64,000 nucleotides of DNA from Limnanthes douglasii subsp. nivea (Eukaryota; Streptophyta; Magnoliopsida; Brassicales; Limnanthaceae): the NCBI GenBank assembly GCA_036936605.1, contig JAUPFV010000002.1, positions 254,903,305-254,967,304 on the forward strand. Direction: 5' to 3'. Each line of letters begins with the position of its first letter. The first letter of the stretch is position 1. The notes beneath the pieces are model-generated. The model had not been told where the DNA came from. It did no database searches and worked only from the letters and a program-made list of their open reading frames with translations. This document shows positions 1 to 9,793 of this stretch, one piece after another. Made by a program: the position numbers and the translations under genes.

Positions 1-899
1 TTTGTGACCGAATATTTATCTTAGTTTTCTTTGTGTAGGATGTGTTGAATTGACCACTTCCGGAAATCTATCATAATTGGTTTCCATTTTGCACCGAAAA
101 AGTTGTAACCGGTTGGGCAATACCGCTCGACAAGCGATTCAACAAACATAACCAAATCAAGCCCGCCCAACCATCGACCGCACGCGAAGAGCCACCATAT
201 GTCTACAAATTGGCCGAAGACTCATGATTTTTTGATACATCGGTAGTTTTTTCCTTTCGCAATTACGAATACTTTATTTGAATTTCCTCATGGTTTGTAA
301 TCTATACTAGCACGGTTTATTTATTTCAAAAATTCCACTTCCGTCATTATTATAAATTATAGTTTTATTTTTAATCATCTTAACTTATTTCTTTCAATTT
401 CATAAAAAATTATGGAATAAAATTACCATAATTTGGTATAGTGGCAAATTCGTGAACATACATGGCTGATTGTGTCAAAATCGAGCACACGCTACACTAT
501 AATTTGTCAAAATTGCGAGCGTCGCGTTCGCAAATCCGACAAAATCAACCAGTTTGTATTTGAAAATTTGGCTAAAATGCAAACTCCATATACGCGAAAC
601 CTACTGAAATTTTTTCCATTTATCATTTGTTGTAAGTTCCCGAGTTCAGAACTCATTTTCTTACCAATATTATACATGAGTCATTTTACTCGAATGATGT
701 AAAATTTAGACAAAAAAAACTTCCAAAATGAGGTAAAAAACATCTTCAAAGTAGCTTCAAACTGCGTTAAAAGTACACTAGAAATCAAAAAAATTAAAAC
801 AACATTGACGAATACTCATACTGAAACAAATACTTGATAAAACAACAACTCAAACAACAACTAAGAGAATAATTTTCAATAACGCCTAGTAAATGAAGT
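1..899. other. Left edge, no recognised gene
   Basis: I see no recognisable gene here. A plus frame stays open from 54 to a TGA at 225-227 and follows a possible splice acceptor (TTTGTGTAG, near 30-38), so it could be the last exon of something to the left, but its residues match no family I know. The rest is AT-rich. The short plus frame at 472-702 has no domain signal and is probably chance. Confidence 0.4.
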
Positions 900-1316
900 T
901 TATCTGTCAGGCCAGTTCCATTTCATCAACTTCCTTTCTTCTTTCGCAATCTGGTAGTCACGCATTTCCTCTTCCTTGATGGTATCAATGTCGGAACGGA
1001 CACGATCTAGCTGGTCCTGAGTAATAGTATCTGTCGACTGGCAGTTGAACAGGTTAAACACAACATGACGTTCCAAGTCGTTGAGGTCTGAAACCAGATG
1101 TACACGAAACTTCACCAGAACGAACCACCTGGATTTCACCTCATATAAGGGCCTTGAAATTTTAGGCGGCTGGCCTCCATCCCTGCCGAATAGGAAATAC
1201 ATCTGGCATAACATTGCTTCCCTATATTGTTTACCCCATTCTAGCTGGTTTGTTTTACCAACTTCGATCGATGCTTTCATGAGATATTTATCTTCCAATT
1301 CAGTCCAAAGAGACAT
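900..1316 (-). CDS. Small SANT/Myb-like protein, A-type gene of divergent pair 1
   Basis: Encodes about 138 residues if it starts at the ATG at 1316. An in-frame ATG at 1478 is further upstream, but the DNA between matches the promoter of the paralogue at 2467-2859, so I prefer the inner start, which also fits the 125-138 residue family size. The N-terminus has W-T-x-x-E-D-x-x-L, then MLCQMYFLFG, then EVKSRW about 30 residues later. This W..ED..L...EVKSRW layout is typical of SANT/Myb-like DNA-binding domains linked to plant PIF/Harbinger-type transposons. A charged helical tail follows. Aligned by eye, MLCQMYFLFG and EVKSRW fall on ILCRMYFNYG and EEVKTMY of the 2467-2859 protein, so the two look distantly homologous. 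DNA binding is inferred from the layout; the partner and pathway are unknown. No stops interrupt it. Confidence 0.5.
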   Translation of the reverse strand: MSLWTELEDKYLMKASIEVGKTNQLEWGKQYREAMLCQMYFLFGRDGGQPPKISRPLYEVKSRWFVLVKFRVHLVSDLNDLERHVVFNLFNCQSTDTITQDQLDRVRSDIDTIKEEEMRDYQIAKEERKLMKWNWPDR

Positions 1317-1733
1317 ATCTGTAGTATTGTTTTTTGTATTGTATCTGTTAATGCTTGGAGAGTCTCTATATATTGACAATTTTGTCTCTAGATAACGTAA
1401 TCCAAGTAGACAAATCAATACATGACACATGTAAGATAAAGATAACGTAATCCAAGCAGACCAATAATTTTGTGACACCTAATAAATACAAAAGTACACA
1501 CATCTCGATGAGCATTATTATAAACCATGTGAGTTAGACAAGGGTCTCATTATAGCGTAAGATGAAAGTCCCTTCCAAAGGGTATGAATATCGCTAAAAT
1601 GAGACCCTATATAAAAATTAAACGTCTACCAAAATTAAATTCCCGCCTATAAAAAAGGACATAAAATCTAATAAAATAAGACATTAGTCAGACATTTACA
1701 ACCCAAAAATAAAAAACTCAAACACTTTTACAG
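1317..1733. promoter_or_regulatory. Bidirectional promoter of divergent pair 1 with inverted GGGTCTCATTATAGCG motif
   Basis: Separates the minus gene (ATG 1316) from the plus gene (ATG 1734). It holds a 16 bp inverted repeat, GGGTCTCATTATAGCG at 1542-1557 and CGCTAAAATGAGACCC at 1592-1607, with one mismatch and a 34 bp loop. On the plus side CCTATAAAA at about 1646 is a likely TATA box, about 90 bp before the ATG. On the minus side AATATATAGAG near 1370-1385 is TATA-like. Two copies of GATAACGTAATCCAAG lie about 49 bp apart (near 1392 and 1441). The same parts recur in the same order beside the gene pair at 2467-2859 and 12815-13192. Confidence 0.55.
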
Positions 1734-2099
1734 ATGGTGTTTATGGTTGACGAAGACTACCATATGCTTCAAGCAGTTAAGGTTTCCCGCCGATAGATGG
1801 GGAAGCTACTACCGATGCATTTTTTTGAGCGTGTCCTATGTATAATGTATTTCAACTACGGTTGTTTAGACACAAGAGGTCTTGTTGTGCGTAATCGTGG
1901 CCAAATCAAACGCAAATACAAATTTACCAAGCCGATACAGCGTTTGTGTTTCTTACCATTATTAATTAAGCCAGAAGCAGCTTCCGTCTGGAACCTGAAG
2001 TTGGTGGACTACATCACTAGGGATACGGTAGTGTATCTTGATGATATGATTATAACAAAGGGGGTTGATGATGTTGAATACAAACTTAGATACGACTAA
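1734..2099 (+). pseudogene. Small SANT/Myb-like family protein, B-type gene of pair 1 (frameshifted)
   Basis: The ATG at 1734 opens with VDEDYHMLQAVKV, matching the start of the paralogues at 12815 (ADEDYHMLQVVKL) and 2859 (VEDYHLVQAVKVV). A TAG follows at 1794-1796. The T run near 1820 has seven bases where the 12815 copy has six, so two compensating frameshifts surround this stretch. Downstream the frame recovers FFERVLCIMYFNYG, VVRNR and YITRDTVVYLDDMI, all shared with the paralogues. The product would be about 120 residues with an N-terminal SANT-like part and an acidic tail. It is transcribed away from the gene at 900-1316. The function is unknown. If the frameshifts are sequencing errors the gene could be intact. 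Confidence 0.55.
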
Positions 2100-2466
2100 A
2101 CATTCTACTTTCTTCGTTTGTGTTTCAAGTATTCCTGTTTCTTTAACTTCTTGTTTGAAGTTGTGATTTTCTTATTAGTTGTTTTAGTTTTTTAGTTTTT
2201 CTCAGTGTGTTGGAACGTATGCTGTACGTACCTATTCGAATTAAAAATTTAGTTTTCGTTTTTGTTTTGTTCAAATAACATAAGATATAATTAAAGGAAA
2301 ACATAAACACAACAACAATATAATATGATGTTTGTCAATAACACAATCAATCGAGCCAACATTAAAGAATAAAAACAAAAACATAAAATAACATAAAAAC
2401 AAAAACACAAGAACAATCAATAAAAGACACAAAAAAGCAAAACATAAAACAACGCCAACATTGACT
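2100..2466. other. Tail-to-tail spacer between the two gene pairs
   Basis: T-rich on the left and A-rich on the right, as expected for two convergent 3' ends (plus gene ending 2099, minus gene ending 2467). The DNA just after 2099 resembles that just after 13192 (CATTCT followed by T-rich sequence with TTTCTT runs), so the duplication of this locus included 3' flanking DNA. No further gene is seen. Confidence 0.4.
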
Positions 2467-2859
2467 CTAGTAGTCGGAGTCGTAACCGGTGTTGTCTTCA
2501 ACATCGACGTCGTTGGCAATATCACCATCCTTACATGCAATGCTATCCTCCAGATACAATATCATCTCCATAGTAATGAAATCCTCGATCGTCATGTTCC
2601 ACACACGTTTTTCTTCTTTCATAATTTTAAATGGGAGGAACATCAAACGCTTGAGCGTTTGGATAGCTAAATACATGGTTTTTACTTCCTCACGGTTACG
2701 CGCTATGTAACTAGTTTCCCCAGCTATACCGTAATTGAAATACATCCTACACAAGATATTTTCAAAGAAATCATCGCCCGATTCTTCAGACATCTCTCGA
2801 AGGACAACCTTCACCGCTTGAACCAAATGGTAGTCTTCAACCACACTAAAATCCATCAA
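2467..2859 (-). CDS. Small SANT/Myb-like family protein, A-type gene of pair 2 (intact)
   Basis: An uninterrupted 130-codon frame, the only clearly intact copy with the EDYH...MYFNYG signature. Landmarks in order: EDYHLVQAVKVV (about residues 8-19), FFENILCRMYFNYG (about 31-44), RNREEVKTMYLAIQ (about 54-67), RLMFLPFKIMKEEKRVWNM (about 71-89), an MILYLEDSI helix, and an acidic tail ending DSDY. The acidic-aromatic start, the conserved MYFNYG and the basic EVK segment fit a trihelix/SANT-like fold, which I infer rather than recognise from a named family. I know of no characterised homologue. It is transcribed divergently from the copy at 12815, from which it is now separated by a 9.5 kb retrotransposon. 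Confidence 0.55.
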   Translation of the reverse strand: MMDFSVVEDYHLVQAVKVVLREMSEESGDDFFENILCRMYFNYGIAGETSYIARNREEVKTMYLAIQTLKRLMFLPFKIMKEEKRVWNMTIEDFITMEMILYLEDSIACKDGDIANDVDVEDNTGYDSDY

Positions 2860-3207
2860 TAGTATCCTGGTTTTTTTTGTTATTGTTTCCGAATGTTTGT
2901 TGGCGCAAAGTTGGGTATACGGTTAGTGATTATGGTGGAAGTTTTATTTATTGACCAATTTGACTTCAAAGAGCGTAATCCAAGTAGATCAATTAATAAA
3001 CAACACTTTTAAGATAAAGATAACGCAAACCAAGTAGACCAATAATTGTATGACACATAATACTTAAAAACGTACAGACATATCGTTGAGCATTATTATG
3101 GGTCTCATTATAGCAGAGATTCTATTATTAGGGGTCTCGCTATAACGAGACCTAATATCAACTTCCTCCAAATGAGACTCCAGCCAAATTAGGCTCCTGC
3201 CAAAATC
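2860..3207. promoter_or_regulatory. Left part of the pair 2 bidirectional promoter
   Basis: Upstream DNA of the 2467-2859 gene, homologous to 1317-1560. It has the direct repeat GCGTAATCCAAGTAGA (near 2970) and ACGCAAACCAAGTAGA (near 3022), a TATA-like CAATAAATAAAAC near 2940-2955, and the shared GAGCATTATTAT string just before GGGTCTCATTATAGC at 3100-3114. A palindrome GGTCTCGCTATAACGAGACC lies at 3133-3152 and an inverted half-copy AAATGAGACTCC near 3170. The promoter is interrupted after 3212 by Tat element 1 and resumes at 12713. Confidence 0.5.
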
Positions 3208-3212
3208 AATAC

Positions 3213-3587
3213 TGATGAGTCCGGATTTTCTCACCACTCACTATGGGAACCGGGCAGGACAATTTGGACAAAAACCACCCACTGAACCATCCAAACAGGA
3301 CTAATGTATTAAAAACTAAATCACTTCATGACTAAGCTAATCACCTACCCGCTTAAATACTAATCGGTCATTGAACTCGACCCGAATTCATAAGTGTGAC
3401 CTGAAAGCCCATGTGACCCATAATTAAGGGTATAAATACCCAACCAGTTTCATTAATGAGGGTAATGAACATTTAATACAACCAGGCAGCTCAAATCTCT
3501 CACTACAAACTACCCAAACATTAAATACCCTTGAAACATTACAAAACAACTGACTAAATTACCCTCAGAGCGAAATTATTCTCACCA
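3213..3587 (+). repeat. 5' LTR of Tat element 1
   Basis: Starts TG and ends CA. It contains a TATA box, TATAAATA at 3431-3438, inside the small palindrome GGGTATAAATACCC, so transcription should start shortly downstream. It pairs with 12333-12707 and is the same subfamily as the LTRs of Tat element 2. Confidence 0.92.
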
Positions 3588-3610
3588 AACTCGTGACCAT
3601 AGTGGGAGCA
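3588..3610 (+). other. Primer binding site of Tat element 1 (degraded)
   Basis: Directly follows the LTR. It reads AACTCGTGACCATAGTGGG where elements 2 and 3 keep AATTGGCGACCACAGTGGG. The intact TGGCGACCAC start would pair with the 3' end of an arginine tRNA, the primer known for Tat/Ogre relatives. The exact tRNA isoacceptor is my inference. Confidence 0.6.
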
Positions 3611-3659
3611 GAAGGTTCCTGAATCTAGCATTCAAAACCATCAAGAAAAACCAGTTCGG

Positions 3660-6026
3660 ATGAATCCGGACGTGCAAGAAGTGCCACCAGGTTTGGCAGA
3701 AGTGGTGGGGTAAAATGATGAATATACGATTGAGGAGCGAGATATGTTGAAGGTTGAAATAGAAGCTTTGAGGGCTGCCAAGAGGGCAAAGATGGGCACA
3801 AAAGAGAAGTCTAAGGTGTCAGCAACTCATCATACTGACAATCCAAGAGAGCATGAGCCATCAAAGACCCATGTGAGTGCAAAAAAGACTCATGCTAGCT
3901 TAAAAAAGTCTCACCGGTCTAAACCGGTGGAGAGCTCAGATTCAGACTCAGAGTCTTCTAGTAGCTCCTCAAATGAAGATGGAGTTGAAGAGTCCTTGTC
4001 ATCCAGCAGCGATGAAGGCCGTTCTAAAAAGAAACAAAAGTTGGTCAAAAAATACTCAAGAAAAAGGGACAGACATGGAAGGTTGAAGAGGCATCTGGGT
4101 AAAGGATCGTCTCACAGTCATAGTCATAGCCGGAGGCACGTAGGCCGCTTATTAATGGATCCTTTTGCCTTCCATGATGAGCCAAGTATCTTTGTAACTC
4201 CCAACGAAGATACTGTATTTAGTCGTGGCCGGAATTGGAGACAATCTCCATTGTTCTCCAAGATACTGTCCGGAAACCTGCCTAAGAGGTTTGACAGTAC
4301 AAAAATGGAAAAATATGATGGCAGTAAAGATCCGGATAACCAATTGGAACAATTCAAAAATTTTATGATGAAGTTTGATGATGACGATAAATTGCTTTGT
4401 AGAGCATTCTCCCAATCTTTTACGGGGAGTGCTCTAAAGTGGTACAACAGTTTGCCACAAGGCTGCATCAGAAATTATGATACTTTTTGGGTGGCCTTCC
4501 GGAGGCAGTTTATTGGAAGTAAAGAAGTAAAGGGCAATAGAGACACAATTATCCATTGTGCCCAAGAACCAAACGAATCTTTAAAAGAATACATAAGTCG
4601 TTTTGTAAATACCAAGAATGGATTGGCTGATTGCTTTGAACAAGTAGCAATAGCTTCTTTGAGGCAGGGCTTAAACCCTAGAAACTTGGCTGATTCAGTA
4701 ACTAGGAAAAAGGCCATGACATGGGGAGGTCTGCTGAATCAGGTCGGTAAACAGATTAATGTAGATGAAACAAAGAAAACTAGGGTGCACAGGCAGGTGA
4801 GTTCTGCTCCAGTTGCACCAAATCAAAACCAGAACCAGTTTGGGAACAAGGCCAAGGAAGCCAGACAGGGTCATAACAGAGCCAAAGCTCAGTCTCATCC
4901 AGCTGCACCAGCCAGAGCCAGCAATCTAGAAATAAACGGGGGCCTTGGGTTCAACCGAAGTGGTTTGCTGAGTTGAAAGAAAACGTAGCCACCATTTATG
5001 ACAAAACAAAAGACGAAGTACACTAGAGAAGGCCGGCTGCATTGCAATCTCATAGGGAGAGCCTTAATAATTGTTTCTGCCAGTATCACCATGATATTGG
5101 CCATAACACTGAAGATTGTATTGCGTTGAAATAAGAAGTGCAAAATTTGATTGAAAGAGGAAATTTGGGAGCGTATGTTAAAAGAAGAAGTGGAAATAGG
5201 CCTGATAATGCTCATCGGGCTGGTCCAAACAATGCAGGCACATCGGCTCTGGATATGGTTATGGTAATAATCGAAAGATTTGATGTAAAATCAGAGTATT
5301 TAGATCCTGATCCAACCCGGAATAAAGTGAATATTATCACAGATCATTGCAAGACGGTGTCCAGACTTATTAGCTTTTTTGAGTCACTTACAATATTCGG
5401 GGGGAGACACCATGACACCACCAACTGCTTCTTCAAGAAAGAGGCACGTTCATACTTTAGCTACCCAACTGGAAGGAGGCATAACTTCCTATCAATCACA
5501 AATTCCATTTCCTTTCATTATTTTCGACGAGGACGACTTGAGGGACATTGCTGGTCCTCATGAAGATGATGTTGTCATAGGAGCATCCATTGGGGGCAAT
5601 GACATAAGAAAAATTTTGGTGGACACCAGAAGTTTGGCCAATATTCTCTTTTTAACTTCCTACAAAAAAATGAAGAATCCAGTAGTAATTCAGCGTTCGA
5701 ACAGGTCAATTGTGGGTTTCACTGGAAGCTCAGCAGATGTGATCGGGGAGTTCGAGGAGGAGGTTTTGTTGGGCAAAGGCCCTTTTAAAAAGATGGTTAG
5801 AATACTTTTTATTATGGTGGATTATCCCACTTGTTATAATGCTATTCTGGGGAGATCTTGGCTCTCCAGGATGCATGTTGTGGCTTCAACAGTCCACCAA
5901 TGTTTGAATTATGCTGTGCAAGGACAAGTGGGAGTTGTTCGAAGCAACCAAAAGGTAGCAAGAGAGTGTTATGCAACAGCACTGGCCCCTCGAACGTTGG
6001 GGGCGGTCCGGATCAATGAGGAATAG
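3660..6026 (+). pseudogene. gag: Tat element 1 gag-protease (broken)
   Basis: Starts at the ATG at 3660 (MNPDVQEVPP), the start used by elements 2 and 3. A TAA at 3711-3713 replaces a Glu codon. Then follow a Ser/Lys/His-rich region, the retrotransposon gag domain (about 4290-4620; KWYNSLPQG and NESLKEYISRF visible), a CHHC-type knuckle (CQYHHDIGH...C, near 5080) and the protease. The gag frame breaks near 4930, has TAG near 5022 and TAA near 5131, and shifts again near 5400 in a G run. The protease motif reads VDTRS where element 3 has VDTGS, so the catalytic D-T-G is lost. The frame ends at TAG 6024-6026, a stop at the same site in all three elements. Confidence 0.88.
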
Positions 6027-9000
6027 CAGTTTGAGGGGCCCTCTGGGGGGGAGGGTGAAATTGATGACCCTAGAGAGACCTCTGGTGTTTTAATACCAAT
6101 TGAAGAAGTTGAAACTCACTCTCTGGCTGAAGGAAAAAGTGTCAAGATAGGATCCAAGATGACATCGGAATTGAAGGGTAAAATGTTAGATTTCTTGAAA
6201 GACCATCAGCATGTCTTTGCTTGGTGCAATGCTGATGTAACCGGAGTACCAGCAGACATTATATCACACCAATTATCCATTCGAAGGGACATAACACCTG
6301 TTGTACAAAAGAGGAGAGCCTTTTCTAAGGAAAAGACTGATGTCATAGTTCAAGAGGTTGACCGACTTACTAAAATGGGGCACATAAAAGAATCTCAATA
6401 CCCTTTATGGACAACCAATCCGGTGTTGGTAAAAAAGAAAAATGGTAAGTGGCGTATGTGCATCGATTTCACAGATCTCAACAGAGCTTGCCCAAACGAT
6501 TTATATCCGGTCCCCCGAATTGATCAGTTGGTGGACTCTACGTCTGGAAATAAGCTATTGTATTTTATGGATGCCTTCTCCGGGTATAATCAGATTCAAG
6601 TAGATCCGAAGGATCAAGAACATACTACATTTGTTATTGATAGGGGCCTCCATTGTTACAAGGTGATGCCGTTTGGGTTAAAAAATATTGGGGCTACTTA
6701 TCAGAGGTTGGTGAACAAGGCTTTTGCTGATCAAATTGAAAGAAACATGGAAGTTTATATCGATGACATGATGGTAAAAAGTATGGAAGAAGAACTACAC
6801 TTGGCAGACCTCCAAGAAACTTTTGCTAACCTGGTAAAAGTGAATTTAAAATTGAATCCAGAAAAGTGTGTTTTTGGAGTGCAGTCCGGGAAATTCTTGG
6901 GGTATGTGATAAGTGAGAAAGGGATACAGCCTGATCCAGACCAACTTAATGTTTTACTACAAATGGAGCCTCCTTGGAATATTAAAGAAGTACAACGATT
7001 GACCGGGAGGCTGACTGCACTAAACTGTTTTATTTTAAGGTCTTCGGACAAGTGCGCCCCGTTTTTTTAAACTCTGAAAGGTGCAAAAGATTTCAACTGG
7101 TCCCCACAGTGTGATGAGGCCTTCGATGAGATTAAGAAGCACTTGTCTTCCCCCCAAGACTTTTTTTAAACCTATTGATGGAGAGACCCTCTACGTGTAC
7201 TTAGTAGTTTCTGATTGTGCTATAAGTGCAGTGTTGGTAAGGGAAGTGAATAATTATCCTGGTAGATGTAGAAAAACGGCATTTAAAGCTTGAAAAATTA
7301 GCACTAGCCCTGGTGATTGCTGTGAGGAAAATGAGGCCCTATTTTCAGGCTCATTCTATCATTGCCATGACGTATTTTCCCTTGAAAAACGTTCTCCAAA
7401 AGGCGGACATTTCAAGTAGAATGACCAAGTGGTCAGTAGAGCTGGGAGACTACGATATTGATTTTTCCCCTCGAACAGCAGTCAAAGCCCAAACTGTGGC
7501 TGATTTCTTAGTTGAATTCCATTCAGATAGGGATACTAAACAAGCAACCGGTGTAAAAGATAAAAAAGTATAGGTCATCTGGACTGATGGTGGATCAATT
7601 ACCATGGGTTGTGGTGCTGGGATATGTTTAACCTCTTCGTACGGTGACAGAATGTACCATGCTATATGTTTTGCCTTCAGGGATTCCAATAATGAGTCCG
7701 AATATGAAGCTGCTATAGCTGGTTTGAAGTTAGCTCTCATCTGTGGAGCCAAAAGGGTCAGGTTAATGAGCGACTCCCAACTTCTTATCCATCATGCACA
7801 AGATCAATCTGAAGCAAAAAAAGAGCAACTGATTAAATATTTGTTCATCCTCAAAGAATTGGAACTCAATTTCAAAAGTATCACCTATGAGCACATACCC
7901 CGAACAGAAAATACGCTGGCAGACTCTTTGGCAACCATAGCCTATTCAGAGTCTTACCTTTGGATTCATGTGCAAGAGTGCCCATCCATCCAAATCAATC
8001 CGAATAAAGAAGAGGAAAGTTTAAATATACAAATGAAACAACCCCAAGATTGGAGATTTCCTCTCCTTCAATATCTCTCATATGACATCTTGCCTCCGGA
8101 AAAAGCAGTAGCAAGAAAAATAAAATACAAGGCTCGTGGTTTTATCATCCTAAGAGATGTTCTTTATAAAAAAATCCTTTAGTAAACCCCTCTTACAATG
8201 TTTGGGGATCGAGGAATCTCAAATAGTGCTCTCAAAATTACATGATGGTGAGGGATCAGCACACTGTGGATTCAGGGCTCTAACTAGAAGAGTTTTGTTA
8301 GTTGGGTACTGATGGCCCTCCATAATGCAAGATGCCAAGGAGTTGGTGAAGAAGTGTGATCCATGCCAACGATACAATAATGAAATTCATACCCCAGCTG
8401 TCTCTTTGGAGTTAATTTCTGAGCCAATACCTTTTGCTCGATGGGGGCTGGATTTAGTGGGACCTCTACCCATGGCATCCGGGGGGTGCAAAACTATAAT
8501 TGTTGCCATTGATTACTTTTCGAAGTGGATCGAAGCAGCCCAATTGGCAAGAACTACCTCGAAAGCTGTTATCAAATTCATCCTGTCTAACATTTGTTGC
8601 TGATTTGGGGTTCCACAGAAGATAACTACAGACAATGGGCCACAATTCGACAACAAGGAAATGGAGAATTTATGCGCCTCTAGAGGCATTCAACACTGCT
8701 TCTCTTCTCCTTTCCACCCACAGGCAAACGTTCAAGTTGAAGTGGCTAACAGGACCATATTGTCCGGTCTTAAAAAAGAATTTAGAGGGAGCTGCTAGAA
8801 AATGGCCAAGTTATCTACAAGAAGTCTTATGGGCCTACCGGACCACTCCCGGGGCTGAAACACAAAAGTATCCCTTTGCCTTAGTATATGGGATGAATGC
8901 CATAGCTCCCATAGAAGCTAATCTTCCTTCATTTCGAGTTCATAATTTTTCCGAACGCGTTAACGAAGTGGCAGTCAGAGGCCAGCTTGACTTGATGGAA

Positions 9001-9287
9001 GAAAGAAGAGTTAAGGCTCACCTCAGAGCCACACACTATCAAGGTTTGATGAGAAGCAGGTTTGCTTCTAAAATTAAGAGAAGGGACTTTCAACCAGGGG
9101 ATAAAGTATTGAGGAAAGTCTTCCTACATACCAAGGAGAAGCAGTTCGGCAAGTAGCTCCAACTTGGGAAGAACCCTATGTGGTCAGTGAAAAGCTTAAG
9201 CCTGGGACATACCGGCTCCAAGATAAGGATGAAAGGATTTTGAATCACCCCTAGAACATTGAGCACCTCCGGTTGTACTTGGAATAA
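6027..9287 (+). pseudogene. pol: Tat element 1 pol: RT, RNase H, aRNH, integrase (broken)
   Basis: In frame with the upstream protease after the TAG at 6024. RT spans about 6350-7000, with YPLWTTNPVLVKKKNGKWRM and the catalytic YIDDMM near 6765. The first RNase H (about 7150-7570) reads LVVSDCAISAVL, lacking the usual leading Asp. The second, aRNH-type RNase H (about 7580-7960) keeps TDGGS, SEYEAA, SDSQL and ADSLA. Integrase (about 8200-9150) shows the HHCC finger (CDPCQRY) and D-D-E positions (LDLVGPLP, TDNGPQFDN out of frame). A chromodomain-less C-terminal part ends LRLYLE. Frames break near 7070, 7150, 7260, 7570, 8180, 8310, 8600, 8640 and 9155, so no functional polyprotein is possible. 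Confidence 0.88.
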
Positions 9288-9793
9288 AAACTATGTAAAT
9301 ATTTACTTGTTTAAAAGTTCATGTAAATATTTGGAGGCATACTCTTTCCTACCCTGGTGGCGCGGGGAGGTTTTAATCAGGTGTCCGGGCTTTTTTATAA
9401 AATTTAATGCCTTCTTAAAAGATTCGGAGTGTTTCAATCAATAGTTTTCTTTGAAATTTTTGTCGATGGCAGACCGGATTGAATTGGTGGAGTGATGATT
9501 ACTTAAACATTTTCATCGGAGAATTTAAATACTCCCACTTTAAAATACTTGTAAAATAACTAAGGGTTGTTTAAACATTAGCCACCAAAGTTGAAAAACT
9601 ATGAAACAATGCAAGAGTTGTGTAAAATAAAACTAGCCATTAAGATATACGAAATGCCTTGGCCATCCAAGGACTTTGATTTTTCAAAACAGAAAGGTTT
9701 ATCCGGACAAGGGCCGGATGTGGTTACAAAAAATGCCTTGGCCATCCAAGGACTTTGGTTCAATCACAAAAAATTAAAAAGATAGTTGATACT
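9288..9793. repeat. Convergent 3' region of Tat element 1 with paired 26 bp hairpin repeats
   Basis: Between the end of pol and the end of the antisense gene lie two identical 26 bp copies at 9652-9677 and 9731-9756. Each has the hairpin core CCTTGGCCATCCAAGG (6 bp stem, CCAT loop). Between them is a second inverted repeat, ATCCGGACAAGGGCCGGAT (about 9700-9720). The same pair, with altered loop bases, occupies the same site in Tat elements 2 and 3. It may act in 3' end formation of both transcripts; that is inference. Confidence 0.7.

Noticed and set aside
472..702. Short plus frame with several Cys and Arg residues
   Set aside because: No homology recognised and no promoter or splice context; length is compatible with chance in AT-rich DNA.
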